From Dictyoglomaceae bacterium (GTDB lineage: Bacteria; Dictyoglomota; Dictyoglomia; Dictyoglomales; Dictyoglomaceae), in contig JAOADF010000086.1 of the NCBI GenBank assembly GCA_026417425.1, forward strand, positions 1 through 32,672: 32,672 nucleotides of DNA, read 5' to 3'. A program made the translations under genes and the position numbers. Below the pieces are notes generated by a model, which saw nothing but the letters and a program-made list of their open reading frames with translations, did no database searches and was not told where the DNA came from. Shown in pieces: positions 23,887 through 31,098 of this stretch (position 1 is the first letter of the stretch; every line of letters begins with the position of its first letter).

Positions 23887-25550
23887 TGGAAGAAGAAAGA
23901 TGTGTGGGATATTTAGTAGGAGAAAGTTTCTGTGATAGATTTCAATTTGTTACCACAAGAGAGAAAGCCCCAAAAAGATTAGAATATGTAATAATAAAAG
24001 GGATAGCATCCCCCGAGGAAGAGGTAGAAGTCTTAGCTCAGGTAGAAACTTTAAAAGCTTTTTCTGAAGTTTTAGATGAAGAACAAGAATATGAAGCAAC
24101 CAATAAGATATTAGACTTAAATTATGCTATTCCTACCCAGCTTATAGCAGAAGCAAGGGTCTTGGGATATTTGGATAATAACAACAACATACTCTTTCCC
24201 AGATCTGTAGCTCTTCCTGGCTCCCCTGTTTTTTTGGCTTCTGATTTCCTTCTTCAAAGATTTTTTAGCCATGGTAAAAATAATTCCATTGAAATAGGAT
24301 CTCTTCTTTATAGACCTAATGTTAAGGTTACTTTAGATCCCAATGGCCTAAGAAGACACCTTGCAATAATTGCCCAAACAGGAGCTGGAAAATCTTATCT
24401 TACTGGGCTTCTAATAGAAAAATTAGTAAAACTTGGTGCAACAATTTTAGTCTTTGATCCAAATAGCGATTATGTTCTTTTAAGAAGAAAAAGAAATTTA
24501 AAAGAATTTTCGTCTATTGCAGAGAATGTCACAATTTATAGAATTCCAGAGATCCCTACAAGGTTTTCAGAAATAGATATAGGAGGAATTGAGAAATTTT
24601 CTATTAAATTTAGTGAATTAGAGGATGATCAGATTCTTGAGATTTTAGGTATTGATGAAAAAATGACAAATATTAGAAATTCTATTGAACATGCATTGCA
24701 AGAATTAAAAAATGAAGGAAAAGATTTTACTCCTAAAAACTTATATGATAAATTAGCTCAATACACAGGAGATATAGAGGAAGAAGAAAAACCTCTCTCC
24801 TTTGACAATTACGATATTGAGATAGCAAAAAAACATCAGAAAAAGACAAAAGTTAATGAAGATTTAGTAAATGGAGCAAGAAAAGCTCTAAAATATGTAA
24901 GATGGATAAAGGATTATCCTATTTGGGGATTTGAGGATATTAAATTGGAAAAAATCTTGAAACCTTCTCATATTACTGTAGTGGACTTGGCAGGATTAGA
25001 AAAAAACTTAATGGACTTAATTGTAAGTCATTTACTAAATGAGATATGGATGAAAGCAAAATCTGAAGGATTAAGATATCCTCTATTTATTGTATTAGAG
25101 GAAGCTCATAATTTTGTTCCTAACGATAAAGAAAGCAGGGGAAAAAGTGCAAAACTAATCAATACAATAGCTTCAGAAGGAAGAAAATTTAAAGTCTTTC
25201 TTATTGTTATAACTCAGAGACCCTACAAAATTAGCAGTAACACTCTCTCCCAATGTGGAAGCCAAATAATCATGAAACTCACAAATCCCAACGATCAAAA
25301 TGCAGTAAAGGAAGCATCTGAGGCTCTATCGGAAAGTCTTTTTAGAGATCTTCCAGGATTAAATATAGGTGAGGCAGTTATTGTAGGAAATCTTACAAGG
25401 GTCCCGGTTATTGTCAAGATTGGAGATAGAGAGACTGCAGAAGGAGGATACGATATAGATTTAGAAAAAGAATTTGAAAAAGCAAGAAGAGATTCTTTAA
25501 TCCCTGATGAACCTTTTATTCCATCTGAGGAAATGGAAGGTGAAATTTAA
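23886..25550 (+). CDS. herA: HerA-type DNA translocase/helicase
   Basis: A 554-residue FtsK/HerA-superfamily ATPase, forming in archaea a hexamer that pumps DNA to NurA. An N-terminal HAS-barrel region (about 1-110) is followed by the motor: P-loop AQTGAGKS (163-170), Walker B LFIVLEEAHNF (Glu405, Glu406), VITQRPYKIS, and SQCGSQIIMKLTNPNDQ, the sensor region of DUF87 proteins. Its C terminus (GDRETAEGGYDIDLEKEF) is the usual tail. Size agrees with archaeal HerA (about 500). Translational coupling: one-base overlap with nurA, and the mre11 ATG directly follows its TAA. Confidence 0.94.
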   Translation: MEEERCVGYLVGESFCDRFQFVTTREKAPKRLEYVIIKGIASPEEEVEVLAQVETLKAFSEVLDEEQEYEATNKILDLNYAIPTQLIAEARVLGYLDNNNNILFPRSVALPGSPVFLASDFLLQRFFSHGKNNSIEIGSLLYRPNVKVTLDPNGLRRHLAIIAQTGAGKSYLTGLLIEKLVKLGATILVFDPNSDYVLLRRKRNLKEFSSIAENVTIYRIPEIPTRFSEIDIGGIEKFSIKFSELEDDQILEILGIDEKMTNIRNSIEHALQELKNEGKDFTPKNLYDKLAQYTGDIEEEEKPLSFDNYDIEIAKKHQKKTKVNEDLVNGARKALKYVRWIKDYPIWGFEDIKLEKILKPSHITVVDLAGLEKNLMDLIVSHLLNEIWMKAKSEGLRYPLFIVLEEAHNFVPNDKESRGKSAKLINTIASEGRKFKVFLIVITQRPYKISSNTLSQCGSQIIMKLTNPNDQNAVKEASEALSESLFRDLPGLNIGEAVIVGNLTRVPVIVKIGDRETAEGGYDIDLEKEFEKARRDSLIPDEPFIPSEEMEGEI

Positions 25551-26717
25551 ATGATAAAAATTGTTGCAACTGCGGATAATCACTTAAATAGATTCTATAA
25601 AAAGATGTTTCCAGAACAATTAAGAAAAAGAAGGGAAAAACTAAGAAAGGCTTTTAAAGAAGTTATAGATTTCTCATTAAAGGAAAAGGTTGATCTATTT
25701 ATGCAGGTTGGAGATCTTTTTGATATGCCAGATCCAAGAAATACTGAGCTTGCTTTTATAATGGAAGAATTCTTAAATCTAAAGAAAGAAGGAATAAGCA
25801 TATTCACAGTAGCAGGCACTCATGATTCTGTAACCGCCCTTGATGAAGATTCCTATCCTATTAGAATCTTTGAAAAAGCAGGAATTTTAAAATCTTTTAC
25901 AAAAACAAGAGAAATAGAACCCTATATTTGGGAAGGAAATAATAAAGAAAGAATACTAATCTCAGGATTATCTACCGACTTAAGAATCAGAGGAAGGGTA
26001 AATCCCCTTTTGAATATAAAAATAAATTTTTATGAGAATAATCTTTTCAAAATCCTTATGCTTCATTACTCTGTAGAAAAATTTGCCCATCCTATGGCTC
26101 AGGAACCTCAAATTTCAGAAGGAACTTTATATTCCCTTCCCTTTGATCTTTTTATTATTGGACATCTACATGAGCATAGAGATTTTTCCTTTGGAGAAAA
26201 AATATTGATAATTCCAGGAGCAACAGAGAAAATAAACTTTGGAGAGGAAAAAAACGATACAGGATTTTATTTTATCAGATTAGAAGGAAGAAAAATTTTC
26301 AAAGAATATATAAAGGTTAACTCTCAACCTATGAAAACCATAGAGATCAGAACAGGAGAAATTTCCAACGATAATCCTACAGAAAGTATTCTAACAAGAA
26401 TAGAAAAAGAATCCTTTAAAGAGCAATTATTGAAATGTAAGATTATTGGTCCCCTCCCCTTAAGTCTATATCAAAAAATAAGTTTTAATAAGATAAATAA
26501 AATGGGAAATGAATGGAATTTCTTTTTTGACCTTGATACTCAAAATTTATATATCTCTACTGGAGAACTTCCTGCTATTTCCTTTTCTGAAAATTGGAGC
26601 ATTGGAAAGGTATTGGAAAAATTTACAGAGGAATTGTGTATAAAAGAAGAAAAGGATAAGGAAATAATAAAAGAAGCTTTAGAATGGATAAAAGAAAATC
26701 TTAGTAAAGTGTTATGA
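25551..26717 (+). CDS. Mre11/SbcD-like nuclease with altered phosphoesterase motif III
   Basis: A 388-residue metallophosphoesterase of the Mre11/SbcD group, the nuclease subunit paired with Rad50. Metal motifs: Asp9 and His11 in ATADNHL, Asp55 in QVGDLFD, motif III reading AGTHDS (Thr90-His91-Asp92), LHYSVE (His), and GHLHEH. In the family motif III is GNHD, with the Asn as a metal ligand, so Thr90 is a substitution at a key position. The C-terminal 150 residues form the capping and Rad50-binding region and are poorly conserved. The ATG follows the herA stop without a gap. The stop overlaps the rad50 ATG (ATGA), as expected for an obligate pair. Confidence 0.9.
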   Translation: MIKIVATADNHLNRFYKKMFPEQLRKRREKLRKAFKEVIDFSLKEKVDLFMQVGDLFDMPDPRNTELAFIMEEFLNLKKEGISIFTVAGTHDSVTALDEDSYPIRIFEKAGILKSFTKTREIEPYIWEGNNKERILISGLSTDLRIRGRVNPLLNIKINFYENNLFKILMLHYSVEKFAHPMAQEPQISEGTLYSLPFDLFIIGHLHEHRDFSFGEKILIIPGATEKINFGEEKNDTGFYFIRLEGRKIFKEYIKVNSQPMKTIEIRTGEISNDNPTESILTRIEKESFKEQLLKCKIIGPLPLSLYQKISFNKINKMGNEWNFFFDLDTQNLYISTGELPAISFSENWSIGKVLEKFTEELCIKEEKDKEIIKEALEWIKENLSKVL

Positions 26718-29587
26718 TTAGACTAAAAAGTTTGGAAATTTTTAATTTTAAAAGATACGAATATGAAAAACTAGATTTTCCCCTTCAAGGTAGATTCTTA
26801 ATAAAAGGGAAAAATGAGGCGGGAAAAAGTAGTATTTTTGAAGCTATAATTTTCGCTCTATTTGGAAGACCTGTTTATATAAATGGAAAGGAAAATCTTA
26901 TTAACTTCTCCCAAGATAAAGCAAAGGTAATCTTAAGCCTAGATTTGGATAACAAAGAAATCTATATAGAAAGAACTCTAAAAAGAAATTCTTCTCAAGA
27001 ATGTTTATTAAAAATACATGACAAAAAAAATCCCGAGAGAATACCTATTGTCATTAGAAAAGTTAATGATGTTAACGACAGGATAGAAAAGGAATTAGGC
27101 TTGGATTATATAACCCTTTTAAATACTTGCTTTGTAGAACAAAAGAATATTGGAAGATTAGAAAATAGTGATAAATCCACAAGACAAAAGATTATTATCT
27201 CTTTATTTAATTTAGAATTTTTAACAGATCTTTCCAAGAGAGTTAAAGAGGAAAAAGAAGTTTTAGAAGAAAAGTTATTATTTGAAGAAATAACAAGGGA
27301 AGCTTGTCTTGCAAAGAAAAAATACCCTCTTCTTAATGAAGAAATCTCAAAGATTAAGCAAGAAAAAATTGAGATAGAAGCCATAGAAAGAGCAAAAAAG
27401 ATAAAAGAAGAAAAGGAGAACATAAGTAATTTAGAAAAAGAAATCGAAAAGTTTTCAAAGACCGTAGAAGAATATAAAGAGAAAGTAGAGTTTCTCAGAA
27501 AAAATCTTGAAGAATTAAATAAATTAGAGAAAATTTTTGATTTGAATAAAAGAATTTTAGAGAAGCAAGCGAACAAAGAAAACATTGAGAATAAAATAGA
27601 AGAAAATACCAATAGAATAAAAGAAATTCCTAAACTATTGAAGGAGATAGAAAATTTAAAACATAATATAAACATTAAAAAAAGAATTGAAAAACTAAAA
27701 AGAATTAGAGAAGAATTAAATAAGATAGATAGTAATATAAAAGAGCTCCTCGAAAGAAGAAAAGAGATAGAAGAGCTTTTAAAATCCCTTGAAGATATTT
27801 CCGAAAGGGAGAAGGAGATTAAAAAAGCTGAAATTTTAGTCGAGGAGTTAAAAGAAATAGAGAGAGCTTTACAAATTAAAAAATTAGAGGAGGAGAAAGA
27901 AAATACTCAAAAAGTCCTTGAAAAATTTGAAAATCTCATTAAATATGAGGAACAAATAGATGAAATCAATGGTGTTTTAAAAAATTATACAATAAAGACA
28001 ATCCTTTCTTTTCTATCTTTAATAATCTCTATATTCTTATTGTTTTCTAATATTGGCTTTTTATTCATATCTTTGGCATCCCTGGTAATCTTAGTTATTT
28101 TTCTTTTAAGGAGAAATAGGATTCGGGAACAAAGAATAAAACTAAGTATAAGAAAAGAGGACATTGAAAAAGAAATCAAAGAATTTAAAATGGATGAAAT
28201 AAGAAAAAGATTTGAAGAGATTAATAAAGAAATTGAAGAGATTATTGTTGATGATAAATTAAGAGAAATGGATTTGAGAGAATTAATATCTTCAAAGGCA
28301 ATAAAGGAGAAAGAAATTGAAAATTTGAGAGAATTGAAAAGATCTATTTTAAATGAAAAGGAAGAACTTAGTAAAAGTTTGTTAAATCTTGGTTTTGAAA
28401 ATATTCATGAGAGCAGTATTTTAAAAGAAAATTTAGAAAAAATTGAAGAAAAAATATCTGAATTAGAGTTGTTCAAAAATAAAAAGATTAATCAATGGGA
28501 AAAAATTTTTATAAAAGTTTTAAACTTAGATAAATATCCTGAGAAGAGCTTAGAAAATTTAAATAGGGAAGAAAGTAAATTAGAAGAAAGGATTGAAAAT
28601 CTTAAAAATCTTTACTTAGAGATAGAAAAAAACAAGGAAGAAATTATAAATATTGAAAAGGAAGTTAATAAGATTAAAGAAGAGGTTAAAATTTTATCAG
28701 AAGATCTTATGGAGAATCCAACTCAGGAAAATAAAGAAAAATTAGAAAAAAACATAAAAATTCTCCGAGAGGAAAAAGTTGAAGATAAATTTGAATACTA
28801 TAAAAAAATTCTTGAACAAAGAAATGGAGAGAAAAAAGCAAGATTAGAGAATTTAGAAAGAATTATTAGAGAATTCCAGAATAACTTTCCTGAAAAAAAC
28901 TGGGAAGAGATCTCTGAGAAGGAGATAGATTACAAGCTTAAGGAAATTTTAGAAAAAAGAGAATTAGAAATTAGCGAAGAATTATCAAGATTAAAATTTA
29001 TTATGGAAAGATATGAGAAAAATACTGGGAAAAAAATTGAAGATTTAGATCCTGATAAAGAGGAGGAAACTCTCAATAAAATTGAGAGAGAAAAGATAAA
29101 AATGCACTATGCCCAACAGATTCTAGAAGGAACCACAAAGAAAATTTTAGATACCGTGTCTCCAAGAACCTTAGCATATATGCAAAAAATTCTCCCTATT
29201 CTCACTATGGATAGATACCATGTAGTTCATCTTGATTCTGAAACTTTTAAATTAAAAGTCTATGACAATTCAACCAATAAATATTATGATAAAGATATAT
29301 TAAGTGGAGGAACTCAAGATCAATTCTCATTGGCATTGAGATTAGCCTTTGCAATAGCAAACTTACCTCAAGATAAAGGAACAAACCCAGGATTCATTTT
29401 CTTGGATGAACCCTTAGGTTCCTTTGATGAGGAGAGAGCCCATGCCCTCATAGAGCTACTAACCCATGGGGAAATTGCAGAACATTTTGACCAAATATTT
29501 GTAATAACCCATGTAATTCTTAGAGAAGAATATTTTGACTACTGCATACATATTGAGAATGGAAAAATAATTTATAAAGATCTTTAA
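26714..29587 (+). CDS. Rad50/SbcC-like ATPase with a hydrophobic hairpin instead of a zinc hook
   Basis: A 957-residue SMC-like ATPase. The N-terminal lobe has GKNEAGKSSIFEA (P-loop, about 33-45) and the Q-loop region NTCFVEQKN. The C-terminal lobe has LSGGTQDQFSLALRLAFA (signature from 863) and FIFLDEPLGSFDEE (Walker B Asp898, Glu899). Long Lys/Glu-rich coiled coils span about 165-428 and 466-830. Only four Cys exist, none in a Cys-x-x-Cys, so the zinc hook is absent. At 429-465 there is a nearly pure hydrophobic stretch with a Ser-Asn-Ile-Gly turn (445-448) followed by Arg-Arg, i.e. two short membrane-spanning helices. This plan resembles Bacillus YhaN more than classical SbcC. The start overlaps mre11 (ATGA). 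It is the last gene of the run. Confidence 0.9.
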   Translation: MIRLKSLEIFNFKRYEYEKLDFPLQGRFLIKGKNEAGKSSIFEAIIFALFGRPVYINGKENLINFSQDKAKVILSLDLDNKEIYIERTLKRNSSQECLLKIHDKKNPERIPIVIRKVNDVNDRIEKELGLDYITLLNTCFVEQKNIGRLENSDKSTRQKIIISLFNLEFLTDLSKRVKEEKEVLEEKLLFEEITREACLAKKKYPLLNEEISKIKQEKIEIEAIERAKKIKEEKENISNLEKEIEKFSKTVEEYKEKVEFLRKNLEELNKLEKIFDLNKRILEKQANKENIENKIEENTNRIKEIPKLLKEIENLKHNINIKKRIEKLKRIREELNKIDSNIKELLERRKEIEELLKSLEDISEREKEIKKAEILVEELKEIERALQIKKLEEEKENTQKVLEKFENLIKYEEQIDEINGVLKNYTIKTILSFLSLIISIFLLFSNIGFLFISLASLVILVIFLLRRNRIREQRIKLSIRKEDIEKEIKEFKMDEIRKRFEEINKEIEEIIVDDKLREMDLRELISSKAIKEKEIENLRELKRSILNEKEELSKSLLNLGFENIHESSILKENLEKIEEKISELELFKNKKINQWEKIFIKVLNLDKYPEKSLENLNREESKLEERIENLKNLYLEIEKNKEEIINIEKEVNKIKEEVKILSEDLMENPTQENKEKLEKNIKILREEKVEDKFEYYKKILEQRNGEKKARLENLERIIREFQNNFPEKNWEEISEKEIDYKLKEILEKRELEISEELSRLKFIMERYEKNTGKKIEDLDPDKEEETLNKIEREKIKMHYAQQILEGTTKKILDTVSPRTLAYMQKILPILTMDRYHVVHLDSETFKLKVYDNSTNKYYDKDILSGGTQDQFSLALRLAFAIANLPQDKGTNPGFIFLDEPLGSFDEERAHALIELLTHGEIAEHFDQIFVITHVILREEYFDYCIHIENGKIIYKDL
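27998..28108 (+). other. Codons for the hydrophobic hairpin at the Rad50 apex
   Basis: These 37 codons encode residues 429-465 of the Rad50-like protein: about 15 hydrophobic residues, a Ser-Asn-Ile-Gly turn, then about 17 more, closed by Arg-Arg-Asn-Arg. No charged residue occurs inside. The flanks are highly charged coiled coil. Its codon use is as AT-rich as its surroundings, so it does not look like a recent insertion. Confidence 0.85.
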
Positions 29588-29590
29588 AAT

Positions 29591-30466
29591 CTATTCAAGT
29601 TCTTTCAAATCAAGATTTTTAAGATATTCTTTAAATATCTTTCCTATATCTTCCCTCTTTAATGCTAATTCTACCGAAGCAATAAGAAATCCCAATTTAT
29701 TTCCTGTGTCGTATCTTTTACCCTTAAACTCATAAGCGTATATTGCTTCCTTCTCCAATAGGAGTTTTAACCCATCTGTAAGCTGAATTTCCCCTCCTCT
29801 ACCCGGCTTTACTTTTTCTAACATATTAAAAATTTCTGGAGTTAATATATATCTTCCTACAATTGCAAGATTAGATGGTGCTTCCTCAAGGGATGGTTTT
29901 TCTATTAAATCAGAAATTTGGTACAATCCATTTTCCAATTCCTTTCCAGCAATTATCCCATAATTTTTTACCTCTTCTTTGGGAACTTTTTCCACTGCAA
30001 TTACAGAACATTTATATCTTTCATAAATATTTATCATCTGCTTCAAACAAGGAATATCACTAATAATTAAATCATCACTTAAAACCACTGCAAAGGGCTC
30101 ATCTTTAACAATTTCTTTTGTAACTAAGACTGCATGACCCAATCCTAAAGGTTCTTTTTGACGAATATAATAGACAGTAGCTAATTCTGATATTTCTCTG
30201 ACCTGTCTTAATAATTCCAAATCTCCCTTTTTCTGGAGAAAATATTCCAATTCAAAGGAAATATCAAAATGATCCTCTATTGCCCTTTTATTTCTACCAG
30301 TAACTATAACAATCTCATCTAATCCAGAATTTACTGCCTCTTCTACTCCATATTGAATTATTGGTTTATCTACAATAGGAAGCATCTCCTTAGGTTGAGC
30401 TTTCGTAGCAGGAAGAAAACGAGTTCCCAAGCCTGCCGCTGGAAAAACAGCCTTTCTAATTCCCAT
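29591..30466 (-). CDS. galU: UTP-glucose-1-phosphate uridylyltransferase
   Basis: A 291-residue nucleotidyltransferase making UDP-glucose from UTP and glucose 1-phosphate. The N-terminal signature is FPAAGLGTRFLPATKAQPKEM with the catalytic Lys and Arg, followed by LPIVDKPIIQYGVEEA. EKPSLEEAPSNLAIVGRYIL and GRGGEIQLTDGL are the product-site strands. I chose the ATG at 30466, which has GGAGGG 4-5 bases upstream. An ATG at 30484 in an ATGA overlap with the upstream cupin would add six residues and would place that strong site inside the gene. UDP-glucose could feed the GT4 glycosyltransferase encoded earlier. It converges on the rad50 gene with 3 bases between stops. Confidence 0.93.
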   Translation of the reverse strand: MGIRKAVFPAAGLGTRFLPATKAQPKEMLPIVDKPIIQYGVEEAVNSGLDEIVIVTGRNKRAIEDHFDISFELEYFLQKKGDLELLRQVREISELATVYYIRQKEPLGLGHAVLVTKEIVKDEPFAVVLSDDLIISDIPCLKQMINIYERYKCSVIAVEKVPKEEVKNYGIIAGKELENGLYQISDLIEKPSLEEAPSNLAIVGRYILTPEIFNMLEKVKPGRGGEIQLTDGLKLLLEKEAIYAYEFKGKRYDTGNKLGFLIASVELALKREDIGKIFKEYLKNLDLKELE

Positions 30467-30480
30467 AATTCCCTCCTCAA

Positions 30481-30834
30481 TCATTCAGGAATTTTTATAA
30501 TCAATTGAATAAAATTTCCATCTTCAACTATAAGTTTATGAGCTACTCCTGCAGGAATAATCAGTATATCTCCTTCTGAAATAAGTTCCTCTTTATAGTT
30601 TTTCATTTCACAGCCCCTTATCTCCCCTCTGTCTATTTCCTTTCCTCCTATATATTCATTACTCAGAATTACTTTTGCCTTACCAGAATAAACTACATAT
30701 ATATCATTAATATATTTATGTACTTCCCCTTCACCTTCGAAGGGAGCAAAAAAATTGACCTTTCTTATTATAAAATTACCCTTTTTAAATTCATCAAAAA
30801 ATTTTTCTTTTATAGAATATTTTTGATAAAACAT
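30481..30834 (-). CDS. Cupin-domain protein upstream of galU
   Basis: A 117-residue single-domain cupin. Motif 1 is degenerate (GEGEVHKYINDIYVVYSGKA, with one His and an Asp/Tyr where His/Glu usually sit). Motif 2 is better (SEGDILIIPAGVAHKLIV, with Gly-Asp, Pro-Ala-Gly and His), ending in a FIQLIIKI strand. The metal site may therefore be incomplete. The ATG at 30834 has AGGAGG upstream. The stop lies next to the galU ribosome site, so the two are cotranscribed. Function could be a sugar-nucleotide epimerase/isomerase or sensor; not determined. Confidence 0.75.
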   Translation of the reverse strand: MFYQKYSIKEKFFDEFKKGNFIIRKVNFFAPFEGEGEVHKYINDIYVVYSGKAKVILSNEYIGGKEIDRGEIRGCEMKNYKEELISEGDILIIPAGVAHKLIVEDGNFIQLIIKIPE

Positions 30835-30957
30835 TTATTTCCTCCTATAAATAAAATTTTATCTCTATTCTAACTACTATTAAAAAAATTATCAATCTTA
30901 AGGAATATGTTTATTTTCCTTAAAAATCTATTAAAAACAAATATAAAGTATTTTACA

Positions 30958-30986
30958 TTGACAAAAACTATATTGGATGGTAATAT
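30958..30986 (+). promoter_or_regulatory. Upstream candidate promoter (P1) for the MalE gene
   Basis: Perfect TTGACA (30958-30963), 17-base spacer, TAATAT (30981-30986, 4 of 6). The start would fall near 30993, giving a leader of about 105 bases that includes the palindrome and the second promoter-like element. The rest of this 264-base gap is AT-rich without an open frame of its own. Confidence 0.5.
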
Positions 30987-31001
30987 AAAATTGGCATTAA
31001 A

Positions 31002-31027
31002 TTGGTTTAAAAGTGGTTCATAACCAA
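31002..31027 (+). promoter_or_regulatory. Candidate operator palindrome upstream of the MalE gene
   Basis: TGGTT-CAT-AACCA (31014-31026) is a perfect 5+5 palindrome. A further TTGGTT at 31002-31007 also pairs with AACCAA at 31022-31027. The element lies over the -35 region of the downstream extended -10 promoter, where a repressor would block initiation. No regulator gene is in the window to link to it. Confidence 0.4.
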
Positions 31028-31036
31028 ATAAGGAGG

Positions 31037-31045
31037 TGATATAAT
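31037..31045 (+). promoter_or_regulatory. Extended -10 promoter (P2) for the MalE gene, overlapping an anti-Shine-Dalgarno complement
   Basis: TGATATAAT is a perfect extended -10 (TGnTATAAT). The predicted start near 31052 leaves a leader of about 47 bases with its own AAAGGAGG. The same bases, read from 31031, begin AGGAGGTGAT, a ten-base complement to the 16S rRNA tail, but no ATG, GTG or TTG stands at a usable distance. The promoter reading is therefore preferred. Confidence 0.5.
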
Positions 31046-31058
31046 AAAACATAAAATT

Positions 31059-31085
31059 CTTTCCCTGAATTAATCCATAGGAAAG
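31059..31085 (+). promoter_or_regulatory. Possible leader hairpin covering part of the MalE ribosome site
   Basis: CTTTCC (31059-31064) can pair with GGAAAG (31080-31085), a 6-base stem with a 15-base loop, taking up the first bases of the GGAAAGGAGG ribosome site. The stem is short and would be weak at high temperature, so this is only a candidate for translational control. Confidence 0.22.
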
Positions 31086-31098
31086 GAGGATTTCTTAG

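Noticed and set aside
27106..27675. A 189-residue open frame antisense to rad50
   Set aside because: It is a by-product of Lys/Glu-rich coiled-coil codons, which read as Phe/Ser/Leu on the other strand. It has no ribosome site and no recognisable fold.
29575..29586. TAAAGATCTTTA palindrome at the rad50 stop as a terminator
   Set aside because: It is a 12-base palindrome without a loop or a GC-rich stem and lacks a clear T tract, so it is unlikely to act as an intrinsic terminator.
30870..31052. A 60-residue minus-strand frame in the galU-malE gap
   Set aside because: It crosses the candidate malE promoters, has no ribosome site in front and looks like random AT-rich translation.
31041..31073. 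A short leader peptide behind AGGAGGTGAT
   Set aside because: The only frame at the right distance would have to start at ATA. The bases form a perfect extended -10 box, which explains them better.
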